This document shows positions 1 to 8,922 of a stretch of 64,000 nt of DNA, piece by piece. Positions within the stretch are counted from its first letter, which is position 1; every line of letters begins with the position of its first letter. Made by a program: the position numbers and the translations under genes. The notes beneath the pieces are model-generated. The model was not told the DNA's origin. It did not search any database and was given only the letters and a program-made list of their open reading frames with translations. The stretch covers positions 1 to 64,000 of the forward strand of contig QFQU01000003.1 of assembly GCA_003248965.1 (NCBI GenBank), read 5' to 3'. Source of the DNA: Brevundimonas sp. (GTDB lineage: Bacteria; Pseudomonadota; Alphaproteobacteria; Caulobacterales; Caulobacteraceae).

Positions 1-126
1 TGTTGCTCACCCCACGCTGCGAGGCGTAACTAACCCAAGGACTCTGGTCGCCGCTGGATGAAAACTCAGAGGCACGTCAACGCGATTACACACTACTTAT
101 CAATATTGGTGTTCTTCGTGGAGTGG

Positions 127-1473
127 TCAGTCGTCGGCGTTTATTGTCCTGAGATCAGCAAGGAAAGCCGTGCCGATTTCCACGGCCCGCTTGGCCGCGT
201 CCGAGTCGACATCCACGCCGTGCGATGCCTCGAGCATGGATTGCACGACGCCGTGCATTTGCCTGATGCTGGCTGGAGAAACTCCCAGGCCTTGCAGTTT
301 GCCGAGCATCTGCGAGATGCCCATCCGACGCGGATCGATGCCCTTAGCGACGACGAGTTCACGCAGGGCGCGCTCGATTTCGATACGAAGCTTGACGACC
401 GACATGAGCGGGAATTCCCGCCCAAGCTCCTCGACCGTCGGAAGATCTTCTTGGAGCTGAGGAGGGAGCGCCTGCGAAAGTTGATATTGAGCCACCCCCA
501 TCGGCTTGCTCGAATCTCGCAAGGAGTACTCGACGATCACCTCGTTGCGTCCCTTGCACAGGATGATGCCGATCGTCGGCTTGTCGTCGGGATGGCGCAA
601 TTGCTCGTCCACGGCCGACAGATAGAAATTCATCTTGCCCGCGAACTCGGGTTTGAAATCCTCGATCTTCAGCTCGATCACCACGAAGCAGCGCAGTCGC
701 AGATGGTAGAACAGCAGGTCGAGGTAATAATCCTGCCCGCCGACTTCGAGATGGTACTGGCTGCCGACGAAGGCGAAGCCCTTGCCGAGTTCGAGGATGA
801 GCGAGCGGAGGTGTTCGATCAGGCCGCGTTCGAGATCGCGCTCTAGCATATCGGGGCCAAGCGAGAGGAAGTCGAACGTATAGGGGTCTTTGAGAATCTG
901 CTGGGCCAGCTCGGATTGCTCGGCCGGAAGTGTCTGCGAGAAGTTGGTCAGCGCGCTTCCTTGACGGGCGAAGAGATTGCTTGCGATCTGGTGGGCGAGA
1001 ACGTTCCGGCTCCAGCCGTGCTCAATTGTCTGCCGGGCATACCAAGCGCGTTCTTCAGATGCCGTGGTGGCATCGAGAAGGAGCATGTTGTGGCCCCATG
1101 GCAATTGTGCAGCAAGCTGCTGCACAAATTCGCCGTCGGGCCAGGCCTCTGCGAAGGTGCGCATATATTTCAGGTTTCGGGCTGAAAGTCCGGTCATCTC
1201 GGGAAAGGCTTGGCGGAGGTCCTCCGACAGCCGGTCGATGACCCTGGCGCCCCATCCCTCGCGCTCCTGCCGACTCAGAATATCGCGACCGATGGTCCAA
1301 TAGAGCACCACCAGCTCGCGATTGACGGACAGGCCGGCCCGGTGGCGGGCAGCGGCGATCTTCTGCTTCAGGACTCCGACGAACGCGGCGTAGGTGTGTG
1401 CATTGACCTCGGTCGAGGGAGCGGAAGCCTTCGCTCGCCGAGAATGGACGGGTTTCGGCGGCCGAGAGGTCAT
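127..1473 (-). CDS. YhcG/DUF1016-type PDDEXK nuclease-like protein
   Basis: The 448-residue protein has the YhcG layout: an N-terminal DUF1016 helical domain (about 25-190) followed by a PDDEXK nuclease fold. The nuclease core is visible as D252 in YYLDLLFYH and E267-x-K269 in VVIELK. The roughly 95 residues after the nuclease core form a helical tail, making the protein longer than E. coli YhcG (about 375). The family is widespread and often sits beside restriction, integrase or toxin genes; its substrate is not settled. The ATG overlaps the integrase stop (ATGA at 1470-1473), so the two are translated together as element cargo. Cytoplasmic. Family is clear, role is inference. Confidence 0.85.
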   Translation of the reverse strand: MTSRPPKPVHSRRAKASAPSTEVNAHTYAAFVGVLKQKIAAARHRAGLSVNRELVVLYWTIGRDILSRQEREGWGARVIDRLSEDLRQAFPEMTGLSARNLKYMRTFAEAWPDGEFVQQLAAQLPWGHNMLLLDATTASEERAWYARQTIEHGWSRNVLAHQIASNLFARQGSALTNFSQTLPAEQSELAQQILKDPYTFDFLSLGPDMLERDLERGLIEHLRSLILELGKGFAFVGSQYHLEVGGQDYYLDLLFYHLRLRCFVVIELKIEDFKPEFAGKMNFYLSAVDEQLRHPDDKPTIGIILCKGRNEVIVEYSLRDSSKPMGVAQYQLSQALPPQLQEDLPTVEELGREFPLMSVVKLRIEIERALRELVVAKGIDPRRMGISQMLGKLQGLGVSPASIRQMHGVVQSMLEASHGVDVDSDAAKRAVEIGTAFLADLRTINADD

Positions 1474-2711
1474 GCGGCCGCTTTCAGGCGCTTCTTCGCC
1501 AGCATGGCGCGGACGAATTTATCCCATTTCGCCATGCCGGCGCGTTTCTCGACCATGTAGTGCCAGCGGTCGTAGTGCTTGGAACTGACATCTTGCAGCG
1601 CGTGGTTCTGCAGGCGATCGCGAATTTCCTTTGGCACGCCTGCCTTGCCGGCGAGCGTCTTGAACGTGCGGCGAAGATCGCGGTTTGTCGCATACGGGAT
1701 CACGCCGCGATCTCTCTGCCGCCAGACAAAGCTGTACAGAGTGCCGTGGCTGACCGGCTTGGACGGGTCCTTCGCGGAGGGGAAGAACCAGCCGTACTCG
1801 TTCGGCTTGATCGATTCGATCAGTTCAGCGGCGAGCAACGGTACAGGGACGGCGTGCGGCTGGAGGTTCTTAGTTTTCGACCAGTCTATGATCCGCTCCT
1901 TGGCGTCCCATTGATCGACATGAAGCCGCGCAATCTCCTCGACGCGTTGGCCGGTCAGCATGATGAGTTGCACTGCTCGTGGATAGGAGGGGTGAACCGG
2001 CGTGTCGGGGTGGTCCAGCCAGCAATAGAGCTGAACAAACTCGTCTTCGTCGAGCCAACGCGTGCCTTGGACCTTCGGCTCGGTAGGAATGCCGGTTGCC
2101 GGGTTGAACGGAAGCCGGAAGCGCCGAGAAGACTGCTGCCGATAGTCGTTGTCGGACTTCATGCCCCAACTGAATGCCGCATGGAGATAGGAGCGGACAT
2201 GATCGGCCATTGATTTCGCGCCGCGCTCGTAAATCGGCCGTATCAGCTCGATGATCTCCTCGGCCTCGATCTCGCGGGCGAGGCGGTTACGTCCGAGCGT
2301 ATCGGCGATCTTGTTGAGGCCCTTTTCCGTTTCCTTCCAGGACGGCTTCCCCGCGTCCTTGAGCGCGGCAACATAGCCTTCGAACAGATCGGCGACCGTG
2401 CCGGGACGCGTATCGGTCGCAATTTTGATGCTCCGGCCCCTCTGGATGACGTCGGCGAAGTCGCGCTTGAACATCTCGCGCGCCTGAGCGAGCGACATGG
2501 AAGGGTACGCGCCGAGCTTCTTTTTGGTCCGCTTTCCGTCACGCCACTGCTGCGCCATCCAGTCCGCTGTGACGCGCTTCGGCATGGGCTTGAGGACAAG
2601 CACGAGGCGACCGGTGCCGCGGCCTTCGCCATCGGCGAGATTTTCCTGCTTCTGGCTTAGCTCAACCCGCTTCAACGCATGTCGGATCGCGGTGTCGGTC
2701 AGGCTTGGCAT
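1470..2711 (-). CDS. Tyrosine-type site-specific integrase (P4-like)
   Basis: This 413-residue recombinase has an N-terminal arm-binding region (DUF4102-like, about 1-95), a core-binding SAM-like domain (about 105-185) and a catalytic domain. Catalytic residues visible are R256 (GQR), K280 region (SKTKN), R347 (NRDLRRT), H370 and the nucleophile Y380 (HYDR). The His usual at the head of the H-x-x-R box is Arg (R344) here. The start at 2711 is chosen because AGGAG lies 8 bases upstream; an open frame continues to 2837 without family similarity. It reads away from the adjacent truncated radC and probably drives integration there. Confidence 0.9.
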   Translation of the reverse strand: MPSLTDTAIRHALKRVELSQKQENLADGEGRGTGRLVLVLKPMPKRVTADWMAQQWRDGKRTKKKLGAYPSMSLAQAREMFKRDFADVIQRGRSIKIATDTRPGTVADLFEGYVAALKDAGKPSWKETEKGLNKIADTLGRNRLAREIEAEEIIELIRPIYERGAKSMADHVRSYLHAAFSWGMKSDNDYRQQSSRRFRLPFNPATGIPTEPKVQGTRWLDEDEFVQLYCWLDHPDTPVHPSYPRAVQLIMLTGQRVEEIARLHVDQWDAKERIIDWSKTKNLQPHAVPVPLLAAELIESIKPNEYGWFFPSAKDPSKPVSHGTLYSFVWRQRDRGVIPYATNRDLRRTFKTLAGKAGVPKEIRDRLQNHALQDVSSKHYDRWHYMVEKRAGMAKWDKFVRAMLAKKRLKAAA

Positions 2712-2867
2712 GGCGTTTTCTCCTGTTCCGCAACTGGGATCGGTCGAGGAGAAACGGGGATCGTTTGCTGGGATCGGAAAGCCGCTTTCAACCCCTCTAA
2801 CCGCTCCCAATTTGCCATAACCGCCCCCTGTACGCAATGCGCGAAAAGCGGCTATTTCATTGATGAT

Positions 2868-3518
2868 TCAGCGGTATTCAGCGTGATCGAACGTGATCAT
2901 TGAGGGGGTAGTGGGATGGTTGTGGACCAGGATCAGGGCGCTGGCCGACAGCTCCAGCGCGCGCCGCACCACCTCGCGCGGATAGACCGGCGCATGATCG
3001 ACCGTGCCCCGGTTCTGCACCTCGTCCAGGATCAGCTGGTTCTTCTTGTCCAGATAAAGCACCCGGAACTGCTCGCGCGGTTCGTGCTGCAGGGCGACGC
3101 GCACATAGGCCAGCAGCGCCGTCCACGACGATATCACCGGCCGTTTCGCCGTAGGCTCGCGCGCGATCCGCCGCGTCACGTCGAAGATCAGTTGCAGGTC
3201 CAGCGCCACAGCCCGCGTCGCTTTTCCAACGGCGTAGCCCATCGACCGCGCGACCTGATCCTCGACCGCCTCGTGGCTGGCCGCCCCGATGCCCTCCAAG
3301 CCGCCGAACCGCGCCAGCAGATCCTTGGCCAACGGCTTGGTGTCCTTGTAGGGCACGCTGCGGAACAGCAGCAGCTCCAGCAGCTCATAGTCGGGCAGGG
3401 CGCCCAGTCCCCCCTTCGCCGCCCGCTCACGCAGCCGGTCGCGATGGCCGCTGTGGCGGGGCTTGGACCTGGGCTTTGGCTGGGGCGCTTCGGTCCCAGG
3501 CGTCGTGTCGTCGAGCAT
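2868..3518 (-). CDS. radC: RadC/JAB-domain protein, 3' end truncated by element
   Basis: The 216-residue protein has the RadC N-terminal region (R-DRLRERAAKGG, then ALPDYELLELLLF) and the start of the JAB/MPN metalloprotease-like domain. It reaches the HNHP of the metal motif and then diverges: the usual SGDPTPS-x-x-D continuation and the 30-40 residues after it are replaced by a short unrelated tail ending at an early stop. The expected length is about 230-260. Loss of the final metal ligand means the JAMM site is probably not intact. The break coincides with the integrase-bearing element on its 3' side. The name radC is historical; a DNA-repair role is doubtful for the family. Confidence 0.78.
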   Translation of the reverse strand: MLDDTTPGTEAPQPKPRSKPRHSGHRDRLRERAAKGGLGALPDYELLELLLFRSVPYKDTKPLAKDLLARFGGLEGIGAASHEAVEDQVARSMGYAVGKATRAVALDLQLIFDVTRRIAREPTAKRPVISSWTALLAYVRVALQHEPREQFRVLYLDKKNQLILDEVQNRGTVDHAPVYPREVVRRALELSASALILVHNHPTTPSMITFDHAEYR

Positions 3519-3586
3519 GACCCCTCCCGCTCGCGCACAACCTGTGCGGAATGCGAGCGGGGATCAAGGGGTTCGGTTCGGAGGGG

Positions 3587-4405
3587 TCAGTTCGGGCGGA
3601 ACAGGCCGGCCGGCGATGCGGTGAAGATTTCCAGTCCGTCCTCGGTCACGCCGATGGTGTGTTCGCACTGGGCGGACAGGGACTTGTCGCGGGTCACGGC
3701 GGTCCAGCCGTCGGACAGGACCTTCACGTGGGGCTTGCCCAGGTTCACCATAGGCTCGACGGTGAAGAACATCCCGGGCTTCAGCACGGCGCCTTCGCCC
3801 TTGCGGCCATAGTGCAGGACGTTGGGGCTGTCGTGGAAGATGCGGCCGATGCCGTGGCCGCAGAAGTCGCGCACCACGCTCATGCGCTGGGCCTCGACGA
3901 ACTTCTGGATGGCGAAGCCGATGTCGCCGAACGTATTGCCCGGCTTGACCTGTTCCAGGCCCAGATCCAGCGACTGATAGGTCACGTCGATCAGCTTTTT
4001 CGCCCGGGCGTTGATCTCGCCCACCGCATACATGCGGCTGGAATCGCCGTGCCAGCCGTCGACGATGACGGTGTGGTCGATGTTGACGATGTCGCCGTCC
4101 TTCAGAACCTTGTCGCCGGGAATGCCATGGCAGACGACGTGGTTGATGGAGGTGCAGACCGTCTTCTCATAGCCCTTGTAGCCCAGACAGGCGGGCAGGC
4201 CGCCGTGGTCCAGGGTGAACTCTCGGATCAGGTCGTCGATGGCGCCGGTCGTCACGCCCGGCTTCACATGGGCGGCGATCATGTCCAGGGCTTCGGCGAC
4301 CAGGCGGCCGGCCTTGCGCATGCCCTCGAAATCCTCGGGGGTGTGGATGCGGATGGCGCTGGAGCGGACCAGAACGTCGGTTTCGATTTCGGGCGTTTCG
4401 TACAT
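3587..4405 (-). CDS. map: Type I methionine aminopeptidase
   Basis: Removes the initiator methionine from nascent proteins in the cytoplasm. The pita-bread fold signature is complete: dimetal ligands D110, D121, H184, E217 and E248, plus the substrate-contact H93 in NHVVCHG. At 272 residues it is slightly longer than E. coli MAP because of a short N-terminal extension of about 14 residues typical of alphaproteobacteria. It has no zinc-finger extension. It lies alone between radC, read in the same direction 68 bases downstream, and the divergent FadL-type gene. Essential housekeeping gene in most bacteria. Confidence 0.97.
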   Translation of the reverse strand: MYETPEIETDVLVRSSAIRIHTPEDFEGMRKAGRLVAEALDMIAAHVKPGVTTGAIDDLIREFTLDHGGLPACLGYKGYEKTVCTSINHVVCHGIPGDKVLKDGDIVNIDHTVIVDGWHGDSSRMYAVGEINARAKKLIDVTYQSLDLGLEQVKPGNTFGDIGFAIQKFVEAQRMSVVRDFCGHGIGRIFHDSPNVLHYGRKGEGAVLKPGMFFTVEPMVNLGKPHVKVLSDGWTAVTRDKSLSAQCEHTIGVTEDGLEIFTASPAGLFRPN

Positions 4406-4725
4406 GATTGCGATCTGCGACAGAGACAGGCTCAGATGGCGATCCTAGCACGGATAGGCAAGGCGTTTATGAGGCGGTGAAGATTTCCTTCCCTCGCGGC
4501 AAGGCTGGGCGTGCGTTGCGTCGGTTCAAAGAAGGCGGGTCGAACCTGCCGTCGCGTAACCTCGCGCGGGTGTGATCGTGTGCGGCGTCCGGGACACAGT
4601 TTCGCCCCGATGAAGTCCGAGGGCGGTCGCGCATGCAACGCTTTCGTGTCGAGCGCGCTGCGGCAAAGTCTCTCCCCGAACACCCGCCGCGCATAACGGC
4701 GGGGCAGTAAAATCAGGATTAGGTA
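4406..4725. other. 320-base intergenic region between map and the FadL-type gene
   Basis: This divergent spacer must hold promoters for map (minus) and the outer-membrane gene (plus). Short open frames here do not look coding and no RNA gene is recognised. Near the plus-strand start, AGGATTAG at about 4715-4722 is the likely ribosome-binding site. I could not identify convincing -35/-10 pairs by eye. Confidence 0.5.
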
Positions 4726-6078
4726 ATGACCCCCAGGAATCTCGTCCGCTTCGGCGGCGCCGCCCTGACGACCGCCCTTCTGGCCGGCGTCGCCGCCCCG
4801 GCCATGGCCGGCTCCTTCTATGTTCAGGAACAATCGACCCGCGGCCAGGGTCGCGCCAACGCCGGCGTCGCCGCCGACAAGGGCGTCCAGTCGCTGTGGT
4901 GGAACCCCGCCGCCATCGCCGGAACCCAGCGCGAAGTCTATATGGGCATGCACGGCCTGATCCTGGATTCCAGCGTCGACGACCGCGGCTCGACCCTGAC
5001 CTACAACATCCCCGTCACCGGCGTGGGCGTCGTCAGTTCGACCAAGGCCGTCAACGGCGACCCACACGTCCATGACGTGGTCGAAAGCGGCATCGTGCCG
5101 AACTTCGCCGTTTCCATGCCGATCGGCGACCGCTTCAACGTCGGCCTGGCCGTCCAGGCGCCCTACAATTTCACCACCAAATATCTGCCGGACGACTTCG
5201 CCCGCTACGACGCCCTGACGTCCGAGCTGCGCTCGGCCAACGTCAGTCTGGTCGGCGCCATGAAGGTCACGGACTGGCTGGACATCGGCGCCGGTTTCGA
5301 CGCCCAGTACGCCAAGGCGACCCTGTCTTCGGCCCTGCCGAACGTGCCGGTCCCGGCCGTCCTGTCGCCCGCCTATGTCATCTCGCCCTCGACCGATGGC
5401 CGCAATCAGCTGGAAGGCGACGGCTGGAACTACGGCTGGAACGCCGGCGCCCAGATGCATTTCGGCAAGCTGGACCTGGGGGTGGCCTACCGCTCGGAAA
5501 TCAAGCACGAGTTGGACGGCACGGTGAACATCTCGGGCCTGACGGGTCTGCTGGCCGGCGCCAACGTCTCGGCCGACGGCACGGCCAAGTTCACTACGCC
5601 CTGGTACGCCACCGTCTCGGCCCGCTACGCCGTCAACGACCGCCTGACCCTGAACGCCCAGGTCAACCAGATCGGCTGGAGCAAGTTCGACGCCATCCGC
5701 GTCAACTATGGCGCCAACGGCGCCTCGACCATCGTTCAGGACTATGACGACGTCACCACCGGTGCGGTCGGCTTCGACTACAAGATCGATCCGACCATGA
5801 CCTTCCGCGCGGGCGTCGGCTACGACCCGACCCCGACCCCGGACGATCACCGCACCGCCCGCATCCCCGACGGCGACCGCTGGCTCTACGCCGCCGGCCT
5901 GTCCAAGACCGTGGGTTCGATGACCTTCGACGGCGCCGTGACCTACATCGACATCAGCGACGCCGCGATCAACGACACCCGCGACGTCTATGGCAACGGC
6001 CTGGTCGTCTCGAACCTGCGCGGCGAGGCTCAGGGCAACGGCGTCGGCTTCTCGCTGGGCGCGACCTGGAGCTTCTAA
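4726..6078 (+). CDS. OmpP1/FadL/TodX-family outer membrane transport protein
   Basis: The 450-residue protein has a signal peptide ending near AMAG-S, then a mature N-terminus with the FadL-family motif of Gly/Ser/Asn-rich hatch residues (QGRANAG, LWWNPAAIAG). It continues through alternating beta strands to a terminal aromatic residue (GATWSF), as expected of a 14-stranded outer-membrane barrel. Homologues pass long-chain fatty acids or other hydrophobic compounds across the outer membrane; the substrate here is not predictable. It is a single transcription unit closed by a strong terminator. A fatty-acyl-CoA synthetase gene at 44.4 kb could act downstream, but linkage is only loose. Confidence 0.9.
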   Translation: MTPRNLVRFGGAALTTALLAGVAAPAMAGSFYVQEQSTRGQGRANAGVAADKGVQSLWWNPAAIAGTQREVYMGMHGLILDSSVDDRGSTLTYNIPVTGVGVVSSTKAVNGDPHVHDVVESGIVPNFAVSMPIGDRFNVGLAVQAPYNFTTKYLPDDFARYDALTSELRSANVSLVGAMKVTDWLDIGAGFDAQYAKATLSSALPNVPVPAVLSPAYVISPSTDGRNQLEGDGWNYGWNAGAQMHFGKLDLGVAYRSEIKHELDGTVNISGLTGLLAGANVSADGTAKFTTPWYATVSARYAVNDRLTLNAQVNQIGWSKFDAIRVNYGANGASTIVQDYDDVTTGAVGFDYKIDPTMTFRAGVGYDPTPTPDDHRTARIPDGDRWLYAAGLSKTVGSMTFDGAVTYIDISDAAINDTRDVYGNGLVVSNLRGEAQGNGVGFSLGATWSF

Positions 6079-6103
6079 GTCCGTTTAGCCCCGGCTGACA
6101 TGA

Positions 6104-6141
6104 GAACGGCGGCGCCCGCAAAGGCGCCGCCGTTCTTCTTT
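6104..6141 (+). terminator. Rho-independent terminator after the FadL-type gene
   Basis: A perfect 13-base stem (GAACGGCGGCGCC at 6104-6116 with its complement at 6123-6135) encloses a 6-base loop and is followed by TTCTTT. It starts 26 bases after the stop codon. The minus strand lacks a T-run, so it mainly serves the plus-strand gene. Confidence 0.88.
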
Positions 6142-6174
6142 GCCCATAGGGTCTGAAAAGCGAGGTCTCTCAGA

Positions 6175-7668
6175 TCACCCCTTGGCGGCGCCGTAGCCCT
6201 TGCCGCCATTCGAAGGGCGGCGACGGGGGCGGCGCTTCATCTCGGCGACCGGACGGGGCTCTTGCTGGCGGGGTTCGCGCGCGGTGGTCTTCTCGCCAGC
6301 CATGGGATTGTAGGTCTTCTCGGGGCGCGCCGCCGCCGCCTCGCCGCCGGGGCGGTTGCGGCGCTGGCGGTGGGGTTGGCCGCCGCCTTCCGGACGCACG
6401 CCGTCGCGGTGCGGGTTGCGACGCCCGCGACCACCCCGGCCGCCTTCGTTGCGCTCTCCGCCTTCCCGTTCGGGCAGGGTCGCCTTCTTGGCCACCCCGG
6501 CGGCCATAATTGAGGCGTCCAGGGCCGCCAGCTGCCTGTCATTGCGACGGTCGATAGCCGGGATTTTCTGGCGCGTGACCTTTTCGATGTCGCGCAGCAG
6601 CTTCATCTCGTCGCCGGCGACGAAGCTGACGGCCGTGCCGTCCTTGCCCGCCCGCGCGGTGCGACCGATGCGGTGGACGTAGCTTTCCGGCACATGCGGC
6701 AGTTCGAAGTTCACGACATGCGAGACGCCGTCCACGTCGATGCCGCGCGCGGCGATGTCGGTGGCGACCAGGACCCGCAGCTTGCCCTTCTTGAAGGCTT
6801 CCAGAGTGCGTTCACGCTGGGGCTGGGACTTGTTGCCGTGGATGGCGCCGGCCTCGACGCCGCCGGCTTCCAGATAGGCCGCGACCTTGTCGGCGCCGTG
6901 CTTGGTCTTGGTGAAAACCAGGCAGCGCTTGTACTCGGGATCGCTGAACATCTCGGTCAGCAGGGCGCGCTTCTTGCCCTGTTCGATATAGACGACCGAC
7001 TGGCTGATGCGCTGCACCGTGGTCGATTGCGGCGTGACCTGGACCTTGACCGGGTCCTTCAGCAGTTCGCCCGCCAGCTTGCCGATCTCGGTCGGCATGG
7101 TGGCCGAGAAGAACAGGTTCTGACGGCGGGCCGGCATCCGGCTGACGATCTGGCGGATCGGCTTGATGAAGCCCAGGTCCAGCATCTGGTCGGCCTCGTC
7201 CAGGACGAAGATCTCGGTCGAGGACAGGTCCAGGGTCTTCTGCTGGATGTGGTCCAAGAGGCGGCCGGGCGCGGCGACCAGGATGTCCAGACCCTGTTGC
7301 AGGGCCCGCTCCTGGGCGCCGTATTTCACGCCGCCGAAGATGACCGCGACCCGGAAGCCCAGGTGCGCGCCGTAAGCCTTGAAGCTGTCGCCGATCTGGG
7401 TCGCCAGCTCACGCGTGGGGCTCAGGATCAGGGCGCGCGTGGTGCGCGGCACGGGCGGGGTGCGGTTCTCGGCCAGGCGATGCAGGATCGGCAGGGCGAA
7501 GGCGGCGGTCTTGCCTGTGCCGGTCTGGGCGATGCCCAAGAGGTCCTTGCCCAGCATGACGTCGGGGATGGCCTTTTCCTGGATCGGCGTCGGCTTGACG
7601 TATCCGGTCGAGGTCAGGGCCTGCAGAAGAGCCTTGTTCAGGCCCATGGATTCGAAGGTGGTGCTCAT
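6175..7668 (-). CDS. rhlE: DEAD-box RNA helicase, RhlE group
   Basis: ATP-dependent RNA helicase. The Q motif lies at about 23-30 (GYVKPTPIQ), Walker A AQTGTGKT at 47-54, PTRELA, DEAD at 157-160, SAT at 188-190, then ARGID and HRIGRTAR in the second RecA domain. A basic Arg/Gly/Pro-rich tail of about 110 residues follows, as in RhlE proteins that act in ribosome assembly and cold adaptation. The start at 7668 (MSTTFESMG) matches the family; the frame stays open to 7731 with no similarity. The upstream spacer contains a sizeable hairpin that may belong to a structured leader. 497 residues. Confidence 0.93.
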   Translation of the reverse strand: MSTTFESMGLNKALLQALTSTGYVKPTPIQEKAIPDVMLGKDLLGIAQTGTGKTAAFALPILHRLAENRTPPVPRTTRALILSPTRELATQIGDSFKAYGAHLGFRVAVIFGGVKYGAQERALQQGLDILVAAPGRLLDHIQQKTLDLSSTEIFVLDEADQMLDLGFIKPIRQIVSRMPARRQNLFFSATMPTEIGKLAGELLKDPVKVQVTPQSTTVQRISQSVVYIEQGKKRALLTEMFSDPEYKRCLVFTKTKHGADKVAAYLEAGGVEAGAIHGNKSQPQRERTLEAFKKGKLRVLVATDIAARGIDVDGVSHVVNFELPHVPESYVHRIGRTARAGKDGTAVSFVAGDEMKLLRDIEKVTRQKIPAIDRRNDRQLAALDASIMAAGVAKKATLPEREGGERNEGGRGGRGRRNPHRDGVRPEGGGQPHRQRRNRPGGEAAAARPEKTYNPMAGEKTTAREPRQQEPRPVAEMKRRPRRRPSNGGKGYGAAKG

Positions 7669-7857
7669 AGCTATGTCTTTCGCGTGCGGCGACGCGCATC
7701 GCCCATGGCATGACGCCGTCGGGCCGCGCACCGCCAGTCCCGACTGAGCCTCGGCAATGAGGCCTGCGGGGTGGATCGGGCGCCGCCCCGCGTGTCCGGG
7801 CAGCGAATGGATATGAGGAACCGGCGGCTGCTACAGTCAGGTCCGAAAGCGGACCCA

Positions 7858-7922
7858 CACGCGCTGGAGACGCCGGAGATCGCGATTGTGCGATGCAGCG
7901 TAGATGCGCCCTCCAGCGCGTG
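7858..7922 (-). promoter_or_regulatory. Long inverted repeat in the rhlE upstream region
   Basis: A perfect 12-base inverted repeat (CACGCGCTGGAG at 7858-7869 and its complement at 7911-7922) encloses 41 bases. It lies about 190-250 bases before the rhlE start, and a second small hairpin, GGTCCG-AAAG-CGGACC (7840-7855), sits between it and rhlE. It could form part of a structured 5' leader, as in other cold-responsive RNA genes, or act in termination of the secreted repeat protein gene upstream. No T-run is present. No experimental support. Confidence 0.4.
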
Positions 7923-7963
7923 AAGTCAAGGTCGGCGCGGGCTTGTCCGGCCGGCCCGGCCGG

Positions 7964-8848
7964 TCAGCGCCGGGCGCGGCTTTCCAGCTCGCCGATGCGG
8001 CGGTCCAGATAGGCGCTGTCGTCGGCCGAGACGTTGAGGCGTGCATAGGCCGTCTCCAGCCTTTGCAGGTCGCCCAGTTCGACGCGGATGTCGGCCGCTT
8101 CGGCGCGGGTGATGCGGCCGGCGCGTTCCGAGGTCGTGACGGTCGTGTCCAGGGCGGCCAGACGTTGGCGCGCCGTCATCGCCGGGGTCGTGGCGTTGGG
8201 GCTGTCGCCGACGCGCGCGTCCAGGGCGTCCAGGCGGCTGTCCAGATCGGCGCGCTCGCTGGCGCTCAGGACGCCGTCCGCCTGATAGCGGGTCTCCAGC
8301 TGGATCACGGCCTGATAGTCGGCCTTCAGTCGCGTGGCATCCGTGCGGGTCAGGCGGCGCGCGGCGACTGCGGCGTCCACCCGGCTTTCGAAGGCGGCGC
8401 GACCGGCGGCGGCCCCGCCCGTCTCGCCATAGCCGGACGCGCCGGAATCCAGCGTCTGGATCAGGGCGTTGTAGCGGCTGTTCAGATCGGCCCGCTCCTG
8501 GGCGGTGATCCGACCGTCGGCGGCATAGCGCGCCTCCAGATCGACCAGACCGCTATAGTCGGCGCGCAGACGCGTCGCCGCCGACGCAGACACGGCCCCG
8601 GAGCGCACGCTGGAATCGATGCGGCTGGTGAACTGGCTTTGGCCGTCGCGTAGCGGGCGCCCGCCCCTCAGCCACGCCTGATCCATCGCCGACAGGCCCA
8701 GCCGATCCCCGAACAGGGCGCCGACCAGGGCCCCCAGTTGGTCCTCGGCGCGCGGCGTGTTCTGGGCCGAGGCCGCGCCCGCGCACACGGTGGCGGGCAA
8801 GGCCAGGGCCAGGGCGGCGGCGCAGGTCAGACGGGCAAGGCGGGGCAT
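7964..8848 (-). CDS. Secreted protein with three helical repeats, unknown function
   Basis: The predicted 294-residue protein has a signal peptide (MPRLARLTCAAALALALP, cleavage probably after GAASA). The mature part holds three related units of about 60-65 residues at roughly 75-140, 155-220 and 225-294. Units one and two share the pattern RLxADYxxLxxLExRYxADGxxxxxERADL; the third is more diverged (GDLQRLETAY, SADDSAYL). The repeats look mostly helical. I know no characterised homologue. The start at 8848 is chosen because it opens the signal peptide. It reads in the same direction as the glutaredoxin-MauE gene, 74 bases downstream of it, and is probably periplasmic. Confidence 0.75.
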   Translation of the reverse strand: MPRLARLTCAAALALALPATVCAGAASAQNTPRAEDQLGALVGALFGDRLGLSAMDQAWLRGGRPLRDGQSQFTSRIDSSVRSGAVSASAATRLRADYSGLVDLEARYAADGRITAQERADLNSRYNALIQTLDSGASGYGETGGAAAGRAAFESRVDAAVAARRLTRTDATRLKADYQAVIQLETRYQADGVLSASERADLDSRLDALDARVGDSPNATTPAMTARQRLAALDTTVTTSERAGRITRAEAADIRVELGDLQRLETAYARLNVSADDSAYLDRRIGELESRARR

Positions 8849-8922
8849 GGAGGATTCTTTCGGATGTTGATGTTCGCTGGGAAAACGGCGGCGTCGGCGG
8901 ATGGTTGCGCGGCCCGCGGCGT

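Larger units (their letters stand above)
1..2915. mobile_element. End of an integrative element inserted into radC
   Basis: The left end of the window carries a tyrosine integrase and a coupled nuclease gene, lying directly downstream of a radC gene whose last codons no longer match the family. RadC homology stops just after its HNHP motif near 2905-2918, and the tail that follows is novel. This is the pattern left when an element integrates in the 3' part of a gene and replaces its end. The other end and any direct repeat lie outside the window, so exact att sequences cannot be given. Positions 1-126 hold no gene that I can support. Confidence 0.55.

Noticed and set aside
4432..5850. 472-codon open frame antisense to the FadL-type gene
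   Set aside because: Codon-position GC of the true gene opens the opposite frame; no family similarity and full overlap with a clear barrel protein.
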